From NCBI RefSeq assembly GCF_007855645.1, contig NZ_CP042261.1, forward strand, positions 724,501 to 788,500: a stretch of 64,000 bases of DNA, in the 5' to 3' direction. The DNA comes from Qingshengfaniella alkalisoli (GTDB lineage Bacteria; Pseudomonadota; Alphaproteobacteria; Rhodobacterales; Rhodobacteraceae). Positions 8,426-17,302 of this stretch are shown piece by piece. A program made the position numbers and the translations under genes. The notes below the pieces were generated by a model. It was not told the DNA's origin, did no database searches, and was given only the letters and a program-made list of their open reading frames with translations. Within the stretch, counting starts at the first letter, position 1. Every line of letters begins with the position of its first letter.

Positions 8426-9421
8426 ATGGACCGTCCAATTCGTATCGCAATCAACGGCTTCGGGCGAATTGGCCGGTCAATCCTGCGGGCGCTCAATACC
8501 AACCGGTCGGACGCGGAGATCGAGGTCGTGTGCATCAACGACATCGCCCCGCTGGATACTTGTGCCTATCTGCTTGAATTCGACAGCGTGTTCGGTCCTT
8601 TCCCGGGTACGGTGCGCGCGGATGGCGATGCACTGGTCGTCAATGATCACCGTCTGACCTTCCATCAGACGGCGGATATTTCTTCGCTCGATCTGTCTGG
8701 TGTCGACCTGGTGCTCGAATGTACCGGGACCGCGGGCAACCGCGCTGTCGCGGAAAGGGGCCTGCGGGCGGGGGCGTCAGGTGTTCTGGTTTCCGGTCCA
8801 TCCGCCACGGCGGACGTAACCGTGGTTCTCGGCGCGAACGAAAGCGTCTTGGGTGATGCCCGTATTGTCTCGAATGCGTCCTGCACGACCAATGCGCTGG
8901 CGCCTCTTTTGAAAGTTCTTGCCGATGGGCCTGGGGTCGAAACGGCGCATATGACCACGATCCATTGCTACACGGGCAGCCAGCCCATGGTTGACGCGCC
9001 GCGCGGTGATCTGGCGCGGAGCCGGGCCGGGGCGCTGTCCATGGTCCCCACGACAACGAGCGCCACCAAGCTTATCGACAAGGTGTTGCCCGAACTGACC
9101 GGGAAAATCACGGGTGCAGCTGTGCGTGTTCCGGTTGCCAGCGTGTCGGCTGTAGACCTGACCGTTCGGCTTGGGCGTACAATGGACCGGGACGCATTGA
9201 ACGGCTATCTGCGCGAACACGCCAATGGCCGCGGCATCCTGGGTGTGACGGAGCGTCCGCTCGTGTCCACGGACCTCAGATCACGTCCTGAATCGCTTGT
9301 GATCGCCACTCCCGAAACCATCGTATCGGGTCAACAAGCCCGCATCTTTGGCTGGTATGACAATGAATGGGGCTTTTCCAACCGAATGATAGATGTCGCC
9401 TTGCTGATGGCTAAACGCTAG
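8426..9421 (+). CDS. glyceraldehyde-3-phosphate dehydrogenase paralogue at the end of the bhc operon
   Basis: A 331-residue type I GAPDH-like protein. It has the NAD-binding GFGRIGR (11-17), catalytic C153 in SNASCTTN, H180 in TIHCYTG, the phosphate-binding R234 in AAVRVPV and the C-terminal WYDNEWGFS. All core residues are present, but the sequence is divergent from the canonical glycolytic enzyme, for example TTTSATKLI where TTTGAAKAV is usual. It starts 22 bases after bhcD behind TAGGAG, so the two are probably co-transcribed. It may be the gluconeogenic GAPDH used on C2 substrates, or oxidise another phosphorylated aldehyde. It is not a known BHA-cycle enzyme. Confidence 0.75.
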   Translation: MDRPIRIAINGFGRIGRSILRALNTNRSDAEIEVVCINDIAPLDTCAYLLEFDSVFGPFPGTVRADGDALVVNDHRLTFHQTADISSLDLSGVDLVLECTGTAGNRAVAERGLRAGASGVLVSGPSATADVTVVLGANESVLGDARIVSNASCTTNALAPLLKVLADGPGVETAHMTTIHCYTGSQPMVDAPRGDLARSRAGALSMVPTTTSATKLIDKVLPELTGKITGAAVRVPVASVSAVDLTVRLGRTMDRDALNGYLREHANGRGILGVTERPLVSTDLRSRPESLVIATPETIVSGQQARIFGWYDNEWGFSNRMIDVALLMAKR

Positions 9422-9430
9422 ACCCTAGCG
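9416..9430. other. palindrome spanning two convergent stop codons
   Basis: CGCTAG-ACC-CTAGCG. The TAG stops of the GAPDH-like gene and of the opposite YdeI-like gene both fall within its arms. It can fold in both transcripts but has no T-run, so a terminator role is uncertain. Confidence 0.4.
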
Positions 9431-10012
9431 ATCATGCATGCCTTTACCTTGAAGGATTTTCGGCGCTGCCTTGTCGATCCTTGATTGGCGGGTCTTCGAC
9501 TGCTTGGCTTGCAGGATGTGCAGGATCCACCCGCGCCGCCGACCCGGTGTCAGATCGTCAAAGGCCTCTGCGAGATCGGGGTCGGCTTCCAATCGTTCAG
9601 TAAGTTCTTCGGGATAATCCAGGTCGTCCTTCGGGAAATCGACTTTCAGCCCTGCTTGCTCTTTCTCAATCGCCTCGCGGATGTAGGCCTTGATCGTATC
9701 GCGGTGCTCCGCGATCTGATCGAGCGATGTCAGCCTCAAGACGCGCGCTGATCGCGAATGCTCTCCGGGCGCTTGCAGGATACCTTCAGGATCCGTCAGC
9801 AGTACGCCTTTGAAGAAACCCAACCCGCAAGCGTCCTTCAACCGCCAAACGACGACCAGATTGCCGCCGTCATAGGTGTAGCAGGGCGAATTCCATTTGA
9901 AATCCTCGGTCAGTTCCGTTTCCTGAAGGAGCTTGCGCACCGCGTGCAATTCGTCGCGCCACGGGGCGTCCCTGTCGTAGAACGCATCGAGCTTGGTGGT
10001 GGAGTCGGTCAT
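9425..10012 (-). CDS. YdeI/OmdA-like DUF1801 protein
   Basis: A 195-residue protein. The N-terminal half (about 10-110) matches the DUF1801 pattern (LRKLL-like helix, then FKWNSPCYTYDGGNLVVVWRLKDACGLGFFKGVLL). The C-terminal half carries the YdeI/OmpD-associated pattern of acidic helices ending in GRRRGWILHILQAKQSKTRQSRI. The family has been linked to stress and bacteriocin protection, but the molecular role is unknown. No signal peptide or membrane segment. It points towards the bhc operon and shares no obvious function with its neighbours. Confidence 0.75.
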   Translation of the reverse strand: MTDSTTKLDAFYDRDAPWRDELHAVRKLLQETELTEDFKWNSPCYTYDGGNLVVVWRLKDACGLGFFKGVLLTDPEGILQAPGEHSRSARVLRLTSLDQIAEHRDTIKAYIREAIEKEQAGLKVDFPKDDLDYPEELTERLEADPDLAEAFDDLTPGRRRGWILHILQAKQSKTRQSRIDKAAPKILQGKGMHDR

Positions 10013-10089
10013 GCGAACCTCGGGTGATATGTTACGGGAAGATTTGCAGATGAGGACTGCTCTTGTCTATCCCTGCGAGCGGCCAAATG

Positions 10090-10114
10090 AAAAAGGCCCG
10101 CGAAGTCGCGGGCC
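10090..10114 (-). terminator. intrinsic terminator of the puuE-allA-permease operon
   Basis: On the minus strand, GGCCCGCG-loop-CGCGGGCC (an 8-bp perfect stem) is followed by TTTTT, about 24 bases after the permease stop codon. Confidence 0.85.
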
Positions 10115-10137
10115 AAGGTGTTGAGAAGGTGCAAGGA

Positions 10138-11568
10138 TCAGGTCCGTTTCGGAAATGATCCTTTGCCATGGCCGGACATGCCGCCGGACACTTCCTCGGT
10201 TGTTTCATCCGCCAGATCATCCGGCAGGATAAGGTTCAGAACGATTGCCAGAAAGGCCGCGGGTAGCAATCCGCTGGTCATAAGGATGCGTGCCGTGTCA
10301 GGCAGGTATTGCACGGCGTCGGGTTCCAGTTGCAGGCCAAGCCCGATGGACAGCGAGATTGCGAAGATCACCATGTTGCGGCGGTTCCATTCAACGTCCG
10401 ACAACATGGAGATACCTGCCGCGACGACCATTCCGAACATGACGATGACGCCGCCGCCAAGAACCTCGATGGGGACCGTGCGGATGATACCTCCGACTTT
10501 GGGAACTAGCCCGCAGATGATCAGGAAAATTGCACCGCAGGTCACAACATGGCGGCTCATTACACCGGTCATGGCGATCAGGCCGACATTCTGGCTGAAG
10601 GACGTATTGGGCAGGCCACCGAAGATGCCCGCGACTGCCGTGCCAACACCGTCGGCATAGGTGGCTCCCGCGATTTCTTCTTCGGTTGCCTCGCGTCCCG
10701 CCCCGCCCTTGGTGATCCCGGATACATCCCCGACCGTTTCGATGGCGGAGATGAAGGCCATCAGGCAGAAGCCGATGATCGCAGCCAGCGAGAACTCGAT
10801 TCCATATTTGAACGGTTGCGGCAGGGCGAAGGCAGCAGCGTTGCTCCAAGACCCCGTGATGGATTCGAAGGTCAGCATCCCGACCATCAGTGCATAAACG
10901 TAACCGACGATCAGGCCCAGCAGGACCGCGGAAATCGACAACATACCCCTGGTAAAGAATTTCAACCCCAGCGTGACAATGATCACGACCAGCGCGGCTG
11001 ACCAGTTCAGAAGGCTGCCGTATTCAGGTGTGCCAACGGCGGGCACACCGCCGGCGGCATACTGGATGCCGGTCTTTACAAGCGCGAGACCGATCATGGT
11101 GACAACCAGACCAGTAACCAACGGCGGTAGCGCGAACCGGATCTTGCCGATGAACATCCCCAAACATGCATGGAAGATGCCTCCGACGATGACCCCACCG
11201 AACAACGCGGCCAGGGCGTCTACGCCTTTGCCCGCGACTAGGGGGATCATGATGGGCAGGAAAGCGAAGGACGTGCCTTGAACGATGGGCAGCGCGGCAC
11301 CGACCGGGCCAACCGTGAAAGTTTGCAGCAGCGTCGCAATGCCAGCGAACAGCATCGACATTTGGATCAGGTAAAGCAGTTCCGGAAAATCAGGCGAGTT
11401 TGACCCAAAGCCGAAACCGGCGGCACCCGCAATGATGATTGCGGGTGTCACGTTGGATACGAACATTGCAAGGACATGCTGGATGCCCAGCGGAATGGCC
11501 TTGTGCAAAGGCGGTGTGTAATGCGGATCGCGGAGTTGTTCCGGCGTTCCGATGGAAGTGTCTGCCAT
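10138..11568 (-). CDS. NCS2/NAT-family xanthine or urate permease
   Basis: A 476-residue integral membrane protein of about 14 segments. It has the nucleobase-ascorbate transporter marks: the QH motif in the first segment (LGIQHVLAMF) and the signature QNVGLIAMTGV. The conserved acidic residue region is SAIETVGDVSG. The family imports uracil, xanthine or urate with protons or sodium. Its position last in the puuE-uraD/allA operon, and beside the urate oxidase locus, points to urate or xanthine. Start after GGGAGACACCAG. Exact substrate is inferred from context only. Confidence 0.85.
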   Translation of the reverse strand: MADTSIGTPEQLRDPHYTPPLHKAIPLGIQHVLAMFVSNVTPAIIIAGAAGFGFGSNSPDFPELLYLIQMSMLFAGIATLLQTFTVGPVGAALPIVQGTSFAFLPIMIPLVAGKGVDALAALFGGVIVGGIFHACLGMFIGKIRFALPPLVTGLVVTMIGLALVKTGIQYAAGGVPAVGTPEYGSLLNWSAALVVIIVTLGLKFFTRGMLSISAVLLGLIVGYVYALMVGMLTFESITGSWSNAAAFALPQPFKYGIEFSLAAIIGFCLMAFISAIETVGDVSGITKGGAGREATEEEIAGATYADGVGTAVAGIFGGLPNTSFSQNVGLIAMTGVMSRHVVTCGAIFLIICGLVPKVGGIIRTVPIEVLGGGVIVMFGMVVAAGISMLSDVEWNRRNMVIFAISLSIGLGLQLEPDAVQYLPDTARILMTSGLLPAAFLAIVLNLILPDDLADETTEEVSGGMSGHGKGSFPKRT

Positions 11569-11626
11569 CTGGTGTCTCCCTGTAGCAGTTGGCCCTGTTC
11601 CGCTCTTTACGGCGGGTGACAGGCAG

Positions 11627-12109
11627 TTATTGGATCACATAAGGTTCTTCGAACCAGTGCTCTTCCAGATTGTTGCCTTCGCCGATGCGGTCGATAACGG
11701 CGAAGAGGCCGGGTTCAGACAGCGGAGTCAAAACTCCGTGCCAGACATTGCGGTGATAGTTCACCGCTTGCCCTTTTTTTGTCAGGAACGCCCGCGGTGC
11801 GCCCGGTTTTCCGGCATCGTCAGGTGCGACGATCACCAGAAACGACTCATGCGTCATCGGAATGAAGCTCTGGCAGCCCAGCGGATGACGCTCCATCATA
11901 TCGAGCGTATAGGGCAGGGCGCGGGGCTTGGCGTCGAACAGGCTGATGCCGAGGCGGCCGGACGGAAAATCCAGATGCGCCTTGTCGTGGTAGCGTCCGC
12001 ACATGCCCTGGTTTATGATCACGTCAGGCGGGCCGGTGACTTCCAGCACGTCTCCGAAAGGAGCGAAGGTTTCTCGGATCAGTGGTTCCGTCGCAATCAC
12101 GCGTCTCAT
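11627..12109 (-). CDS. allA: (S)-ureidoglycolate lyase
   Basis: A 160-residue AllA-family cupin-like enzyme that splits (S)-ureidoglycolate into glyoxylate and urea. Family marks are the N-terminal FAPFGDVLE, the central LDMMERHPLGCQSFIPM stretch and NYHRNVWHGVLTPL near the C-terminus, which carries conserved histidines. Its start overlaps the stop of the upstream puuE-uraD gene by 4 bases (ATGA), so translation is coupled. Its glyoxylate product is the substrate of BhcA and BhcC encoded 4-8 kb away. A urease for the urea is not in the window. Confidence 0.92.
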   Translation of the reverse strand: MRRVIATEPLIRETFAPFGDVLEVTGPPDVIINQGMCGRYHDKAHLDFPSGRLGISLFDAKPRALPYTLDMMERHPLGCQSFIPMTHESFLVIVAPDDAGKPGAPRAFLTKKGQAVNYHRNVWHGVLTPLSEPGLFAVIDRIGEGNNLEEHWFEEPYVIQ

Positions 12110-13521
12110 GCCAGGATGGCTTTCAGGCGGTGTTCGGCGATGCGTTCCACCTGCTTGCAGGCCTCGGCGAATTCGGTGTCGCGGTCATTGTCCACGCGGC
12201 GCTCGAACGCGGCCATGATGCTGGCCTTGTCGTGGTCGCGCACGGCGATGATGAAGGGAAATCCGAACTTTTCAGTATAGTTGTCGTTCAACCCCGTGAA
12301 CTTTTCGCGTTCCGCATCTGTGAGGGCGTCCAGACCGGCAGAGGCCTGTTCAGCTGTGCTTTCGGCTGTCAGGCGTTTTGCTGCCGCAAGCTTGCCCGCA
12401 AGATCGGGGTGGGCTGTCAAAACGCCAAGCCGCTGTTCTTCGGATGCCGTGCGGAACACGCGGCACAACGCGTTGTGCACACCGATCGCCGTGTCATGCG
12501 CGGGACCAAGTTCAAGCGCCCAGGCACCTTCCGCGATCCAGGGCGAATGTTCGAAGATGCCGCCATAAGCTTCGACGAAACGATCCTTGTTCATTTGCGA
12601 AGGACGCTCAAACCGCTTAGGGGGATGCGTCTCGCGCCAGTGGTTGGCGATGTCGATCCGACGGGGAAACCACACATCGACGTGCGATTTCGCGTATTCC
12701 ATGAAGCGGCGCAGCGCCTGCACGCGACCGGGACGACCGATCAGGCGACAATGCAGACCAATGCTCATCATCTTTGCTTGTCCGGCCTGACCTTCCGCAT
12801 AGAGCGCGTCGAAGGCATCTTTCAGGTAGGCATAGAACTGATCGCCCGAGTTGAACCCTTGCGCGCTGGCAAAGCGCATGTCGTTGGCATCAAGCGTGTA
12901 GGGGATGATCAGCTGGTCCTTACCGTCGATATCCATCCAGTAGGGCAGATCGTCGTCGTAAGTATCAGAGATGTAATCCAGATCATGCGCCTTCGCGGCC
13001 AGCGGGATCGTGTTGACTGAGCAGCGCCCGGTGTACCAGCCATGCGGCTTGGCCCCGGTGACTTCCTCGTGCAGACGAATGGCTTCCGCGATTTGCGCGG
13101 CTTCTTCTTCTGCGGGCATGTCCTTGTGCTCGATCCATTTCAGACCATGGCTGGCGATTTCCCAATCAGCATCTTGCATGGCGCGGACCTGTTCGGGGCT
13201 GCGGGCCAAGGCCGTTGCGACACCGTAGACGGTTGCCGGGATGCCGAATTCGGTGAACAGACGATGCAGGCGCCAGAAACCGGAACGCGATCCGTACTCG
13301 TAGATGGATTCCATGTTCCAGTGGCGTTGGCCGGGCCATTGGGCTGCGCCGACGATCTCGGACAGGAAAGCCTCTGACGCGGCATCACCATGGAGGATGT
13401 TGTTTTCACCGCCTTCTTCGTAGTTGATCACGAACTGCACGGCGATCTTCGCACCGCCCGGCCATTTCGCATCCGGGGGTGTCGCGCCGTAGCCAAGCAT
13501 ATCTCGGGGGTATCTGTTCAC
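12106..13521 (-). CDS. puuE-uraD: fusion of allantoinase (PuuE) and OHCU decarboxylase (UraD)
   Basis: A 471-residue two-domain enzyme. Residues about 25-300 form a polysaccharide-deacetylase-like PuuE allantoinase (VINYEEGGEN, IASHGLKWIEH, IGLHCRLIGRPGR). Residues about 305-471 form OHCU decarboxylase with catalytic H325 in EHSPWIAE and the HPDLAGK motif. Together they convert OHCU to (S)-allantoin and then to allantoate. The start is GTG, preceded by AAAGGAG at 7 bases; the longer frame upstream has no ribosome-binding site. It heads the minus-strand operon with allA and the permease and is divergent from uraH. Such fusions are known in proteobacteria. Confidence 0.93.
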   Translation of the reverse strand: MNRYPRDMLGYGATPPDAKWPGGAKIAVQFVINYEEGGENNILHGDAASEAFLSEIVGAAQWPGQRHWNMESIYEYGSRSGFWRLHRLFTEFGIPATVYGVATALARSPEQVRAMQDADWEIASHGLKWIEHKDMPAEEEAAQIAEAIRLHEEVTGAKPHGWYTGRCSVNTIPLAAKAHDLDYISDTYDDDLPYWMDIDGKDQLIIPYTLDANDMRFASAQGFNSGDQFYAYLKDAFDALYAEGQAGQAKMMSIGLHCRLIGRPGRVQALRRFMEYAKSHVDVWFPRRIDIANHWRETHPPKRFERPSQMNKDRFVEAYGGIFEHSPWIAEGAWALELGPAHDTAIGVHNALCRVFRTASEEQRLGVLTAHPDLAGKLAAAKRLTAESTAEQASAGLDALTDAEREKFTGLNDNYTEKFGFPFIIAVRDHDKASIMAAFERRVDNDRDTEFAEACKQVERIAEHRLKAILA

Positions 13522-13661
13522 TTGGGTACTCCTTTGATTGCGGTATAAAACGAAAAAATCGCACAATCTTTCAAAAAATGGCGAAAGGACTGTTACGCTT
13601 TTGACAGTTTCGCAAACAGGGCGAAGACATCAAGTTGCGCGGCAGGTTAAAGGAGAACACC

Positions 13662-14015
13662 ATGGCCGGATATTTGACAACGCATGTTCTGGACACGGCA
13701 CGGGGTTGCCCGGCCGCGGGGCTGAAGATCGAACTGTTCCGCATCGAGGGTGACAGCCGCACGCATCTGCGGACACTAGAAACCAATTCGGATGGACGTA
13801 CCGACAGCCAAATCCTGCCGGAAGATGAATTCGAAACAGGGACTTACGAGCTGATCTTCCATGCCGGGACTTATCTGGACGCCTCGGGTGCGCCAAAGGA
13901 AGAGCCGCGCTTTCTCGATGTTATCCCGCTACGCTTCGGCATGTCGGAACCGGCTCATTACCACGTGCCGCTTCTGCTGTCGCCCTTCGGATACTCGACC
14001 TATCGCGGGAGCTAA
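13662..14015 (+). CDS. uraH: 5-hydroxyisourate hydrolase
   Basis: A 117-residue transthyretin-like protein that hydrolyses 5-hydroxyisourate, the direct product of urate oxidase, to OHCU. It has the N-terminal THVLDTARG, a central [14 protein letters not shown] and the diagnostic C-terminal YRGS. The start follows AAAGGAG; an in-frame ATG nine codons upstream lies before that site and is rejected. It is divergent from puuE-uraD, and its end overlaps the convergent LysR-type gene by 4 bases. Confidence 0.95.
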   Translation: MAGYLTTHVLDTARGCPAAGLKIELFRIEGDSRTHLRTLETNSDGRTDSQILPEDEFETGTYELIFHAGTYLDASGAPKEEPRFLDVIPLRFGMSEPAHYHVPLLLSPFGYSTYRGS

Positions 14016-14926
14016 AGCTCCAGTTCGCGAAGCTTTGCCCCAAGGCGCTGGACCATGTATTCCATGAACATGCGCGTCTTGGGGTCCTGATGCCGCCGGT
14101 GCGTGTACAGGCATGCCATCTGGATCGGTACCGGTGGGGTCTCTTCGGCGACTGGAACCAGCGCGCCGCTTTTCAGGTGCTGCGCGACCTCGAACACCGG
14201 CTTCAACGCTATGCCGTTGCCTGCCAGCGCCCAATCCGTCAGCACATCGCCATCATCCGATTCAAACCGTCCCGACACGTTGAACCGCTGCGGGCCGTCG
14301 GGTGTCGTGAGCCGCCACTGGAATTCGGCGGCACCCGGAAAGCGCAGGTTCAGGCATTCATGCTTGTCTCGCACCAGATCGTCGCCGGTCCTGGGCACGC
14401 CGCGCGCAGCGACATAGGACGGTGCTGCGCACAGCACGCGCTGGCAATCTGCGATCTTGCGGATACGCAGGTTCGAATCTTCCGGCACCCCCAGAAAGAA
14501 CGCGACATCCAGCCCTTCTGCCGTGAGATCGACATTGCGGTCGGTCAGGCGAAGCCTGATGTCGACCAGCGGATGTTTTTCAGCAAATCCCGGAACTTCG
14601 GGGGCGATCAGTCGGCGTCCGACACCCAGCGGCGCGGCGACATGCAGCGTACCTTGCGGATTGGCGGTGACCGCCGTGACGCGTGCCTCGGCGTCTTCCA
14701 CCGCATCAAGAATACTTCGCGCGCCGGTGTAGAAAATTTCACCATGTTCGGTCGGCGTCAGACTGCGCGTCGTGCGCTGAAACAGCCGAACGTTCAGATG
14801 CGCCTCAAGCTGCGATATCCTTGACGACGCTACAGCTGGTGACACACGCTGGTCACGTGCGGCGGCTGACATGCTGCCGAGCTCGTAAACGCGGACGAAG
14901 GTTCGAATGTTGTCGATATAGGACAT
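14012..14926 (-). CDS. LysR-family regulator, probably of urate catabolism
   Basis: A 304-residue LysR-type regulator: N-terminal winged helix-turn-helix at about 1-60 ([26 protein letters not shown], given here in part) and a C-terminal periplasmic-binding-like effector domain at about 90-300. It is divergent from puuD with 96 bases between, the classic position for a LysR activator of its neighbour. A TTGATA-N15-TGTCAA dyad lies in that gap. The effector is unknown; a purine breakdown product is likely from context. Confidence 0.85.
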   Translation of the reverse strand: MSYIDNIRTFVRVYELGSMSAAARDQRVSPAVASSRISQLEAHLNVRLFQRTTRSLTPTEHGEIFYTGARSILDAVEDAEARVTAVTANPQGTLHVAAPLGVGRRLIAPEVPGFAEKHPLVDIRLRLTDRNVDLTAEGLDVAFFLGVPEDSNLRIRKIADCQRVLCAAPSYVAARGVPRTGDDLVRDKHECLNLRFPGAAEFQWRLTTPDGPQRFNVSGRFESDDGDVLTDWALAGNGIALKPVFEVAQHLKSGALVPVAEETPPVPIQMACLYTHRRHQDPKTRMFMEYMVQRLGAKLRELEL

Positions 14927-14939
14927 ATTTCGGCTTTTT

Positions 14940-14966
14940 TTGATACAGCTTGGCTTTTTATGTCAA
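14940..14966. promoter_or_regulatory. candidate LysR-type operator upstream of puuD
   Basis: TTGATA and TGTCAA form an interrupted inverted repeat with 15 bases between, 14 bases outside the LysR start and 56 before puuD. Its form (a dyad containing T-N-A in the divergent promoter) suits LysR-type regulators. Confidence 0.35.
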
Positions 14967-15022
14967 TACAATGAAAATGGAAACAGCACTAGTGTCGGTC
15001 GAAATCGGAACGAGGACTACCA

Positions 15023-16279
15023 ATGCATGATTTCGCCATAATCTGGGACTGGGTCGCCTTCGCGGTCAGATGGCTGCATGTCATCACAGCGATTGCGTGG
15101 ATCGGATCATCTTTCTACTTCGTCGCGCTCGATCTGGGCCTGCGCAAAGTACCGCATCTGCCGGCAGGGGCTTTCGGTGAGGAATGGCAGGTCCATGGGG
15201 GCGGTTTCTACCACATACAGAAATACCTGGTGGCACCGGAAAACATGCCCGATCACCTGATCTGGTTCAAATGGGAAAGCTACACCACCTGGCTGTCCGG
15301 CGCGGCGCTGCTGATGATCGTCTACTGGGTGGGGGCAGAGCTTTACCTGATCGATCCTGAAAAGGCCGATCTGGCGGTCTGGCAGGCGATCCTGATCTCT
15401 GCACTGTCGCTGTCCGTCGGTTGGTTGGTCTATGACCGGCTGTGTAAATCTGGGCTGGCGGAAAAGCCGACTTTCCTGATGATCCTGCTGTTTCTGCTGC
15501 TTGTCTGCATGTCCTATGGCTACAACCAGATCTTCACGGGGCGCGCGTCGCTGCTACATCTGGGTGCGTTCACCGCGACGATCATGACGGCCAACGTGTT
15601 CTTCATCATCATGCCCAACCAGCGCATCGTTGTGGCTGACTTGAAGGCTGGACGCACACCCGATCCGAAATACGGCAAGATCGCGAAACTGCGTTCGACG
15701 CATAACAACTACCTGACGCTTCCGGTTGTCTTCCTGATGTTGTCGAACCACTATCCGCTGGCCTTCGCGACTGATTACAGCTGGCTGATCGCAAGCCTTG
15801 TCTTCCTGATGGGCGTCACGATCCGGCACTTCTTCAACACGATGCATGCACGCAAGGGCGCGCCCGCCTGGACCTGGGCCGTGACGGCGATCCTGTTCAT
15901 CATCATCGCGTGGCTATCCACGGCACCGTTGTTCACAGACTACGAGGAGGCGGAGGCCCGCCCCCTCACATCCTATGAACAAGCCTATGCAGACTCGGAG
16001 CATTTCGGAGAGGCCTATGACATCGTCATGGGCCGCTGTTCCATGTGCCATTCGCGCGAACCTGTGTGGGAAGGTATTCGTTGGGCGCCGAAAGGCGTTC
16101 TGCTGGATACCGAACAGGAGATCGCGCGCCATGCCAAGCAGATCTATCTGCAGGCTGGTGTAAGCCACGCCATGCCGCCCGCGAACATCACGGAACTGCC
16201 CGACACAGACCGCGTGAAGCTGGTAGAATGGTTCAAGAGCGTCGATTTCAGCGTGCAGCAAAGGCTCGCTTCGAACTAA
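15023..16279 (+). CDS. puuD: membrane-bound cytochrome c-type urate oxidase
   Basis: A 418-residue protein of the PuuD type. About eight or nine membrane segments fill residues 15-310, with conserved histidines (WLHVITAIAWIGSS, GGGFYHIQKY, STHNNYLT, IRHFFNTMHARKG). A C-terminal periplasmic cytochrome c domain follows, with heme motif C339-x-x-C342-H343 and a likely axial Met at 384 (SHAMPPAN). It oxidises urate to 5-hydroxyisourate and passes electrons to the respiratory chain, so no peroxide is made. This replaces the soluble uricase. UraH and UraD, the next two enzymes, are encoded next door. Confidence 0.93.
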   Translation: MHDFAIIWDWVAFAVRWLHVITAIAWIGSSFYFVALDLGLRKVPHLPAGAFGEEWQVHGGGFYHIQKYLVAPENMPDHLIWFKWESYTTWLSGAALLMIVYWVGAELYLIDPEKADLAVWQAILISALSLSVGWLVYDRLCKSGLAEKPTFLMILLFLLLVCMSYGYNQIFTGRASLLHLGAFTATIMTANVFFIIMPNQRIVVADLKAGRTPDPKYGKIAKLRSTHNNYLTLPVVFLMLSNHYPLAFATDYSWLIASLVFLMGVTIRHFFNTMHARKGAPAWTWAVTAILFIIIAWLSTAPLFTDYEEAEARPLTSYEQAYADSEHFGEAYDIVMGRCSMCHSREPVWEGIRWAPKGVLLDTEQEIARHAKQIYLQAGVSHAMPPANITELPDTDRVKLVEWFKSVDFSVQQRLASN

Positions 16280-16304
16280 AGACCTGGTTCACTCTCCCGA
16301 AGGG

Positions 16305-16332
16305 TTGACGATGCCACCCGTTCGTTTAATCA
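16305..16332 (+). promoter_or_regulatory. likely promoter of the CAT-anticodon tRNA gene
   Basis: A -35-like TTGACG and a -10-like TAATCA separated by 16 bases, ending 11 bases before the tRNA. Confidence 0.4.
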
Positions 16333-16343
16333 GCATCTCAGGC

Positions 16344-16419
16344 GGGCCTGTAGCTCAACGGTTAGAGCAGAGCGCTCATAACGCTTTGGTTGGGGGTTCA
16401 AATCCCTCCGGGCCTACCA
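16344..16419 (+). tRNA. tRNA with CAT anticodon (elongator Met or Ile2)
   Basis: A complete 76-base cloverleaf: acceptor GGGCCTG pairs with CGGGCCT, D arm GCTC/GAGC with a short loop, anticodon loop CTCATAA, T arm with TTCAAAT, and an encoded CCA. CAT anticodons serve both elongator Met and the lysidine-modified minor Ile tRNA. The short D loop and the CTTTGGTT region recall the Ile2 type, but I cannot decide by eye. Confidence 0.9.
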
Positions 16420-16444
16420 CCTGATTGCTGCGGACTTTCATTTG

Positions 16445-17302
16445 TCACAGTCGAACCTGGTGTTCCGGCTGTCCCTTGATGGACATCTCGAGGTGGAAGG
16501 TCCGCCCGGAATCGCGATGTCGTTCCAGATCTCTTTTCGACAGGCCCTGCGTTGCCGACGTGCAGAACAGCGTCTGCAATTTCTCTCCGCCGAAAGCCGG
16601 ACAGGTGGTATGAGGGGCGGGGAAATCGACAGTGCTCAGGTGTTCGCCTTCCGGTGAATAGCATGCCACGCGACCCGCACCCCATTGTGCATTCCATATG
16701 TTGCCATCGGCATCGACGACCGCGCCATCCGGGTTGATCCCATCCTTTGAAAAATCGCGAAACAGGCGGGGAGCGCCCTCGGGCCAACCATCACCGCCAA
16801 GCGATTGACGCATCATCAGGCTCGTATCCGTGTCCGCGTAATAGGCGGTTCTGCCATCGGGAGCGAAGCAGATCGCATTCGTGATGCTGATATCAGGGAC
16901 AATCTTGCGCAACTCGCCCTTGAAATAACGATAGATGCTGCCAGCTTTCGGTTCAGCTTTCTTGCCCATTGTGCCGATCCAGAAGCCACCAAATGGGTCC
17001 GCGCGCCCGTCATTGGATCGCGTGACGGGGTTGTCAGCTTCCAGTGGGCATAAATCGGTTACCTCGCCCGTTTCCAGATGAAACAGGAACAAACGGCGTT
17101 CAGAGGCGATCAAGAGCCGGTCATAATCCACCCAACCGGCAGCGGAAACCATTTCGTCGAACTGCCAATGGTGGTCTTCACCGTCCTTATGGTTGCTAAG
17201 CCGAGAGTTCAGGATGTCGAACCAGAACAATTCCTGCCGCTGCGGGTGCCAAAGCGGGCCTTCACCCAGATCGCTTACGCTGTCGCCAAGAATATGGGTC
17301 AT
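16445..17302 (-). CDS. SMP-30/gluconolactonase family sugar lactonase
   Basis: A 285-residue six-bladed propeller lactonase. The metal ligands of the family are recognisable: E14 in LGEGPLWH, Asn in SNDGRADPFGGFWIGTM, Asn in ITNAICFAPDG and Asp in NPDGAVVDADGNIW. It would open an aldono-lactone to the acid; next to dgoA and dgoK, D-galactono- or L-arabinonolactone is likely. It is the last gene of a minus-strand operon, overlapping dgoA by 4 bases. Substrate assignment is inference from neighbours. Confidence 0.82.
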   Translation of the reverse strand: MTHILGDSVSDLGEGPLWHPQRQELFWFDILNSRLSNHKDGEDHHWQFDEMVSAAGWVDYDRLLIASERRLFLFHLETGEVTDLCPLEADNPVTRSNDGRADPFGGFWIGTMGKKAEPKAGSIYRYFKGELRKIVPDISITNAICFAPDGRTAYYADTDTSLMMRQSLGGDGWPEGAPRLFRDFSKDGINPDGAVVDADGNIWNAQWGAGRVACYSPEGEHLSTVDFPAPHTTCPAFGGEKLQTLFCTSATQGLSKRDLERHRDSGRTFHLEMSIKGQPEHQVRL

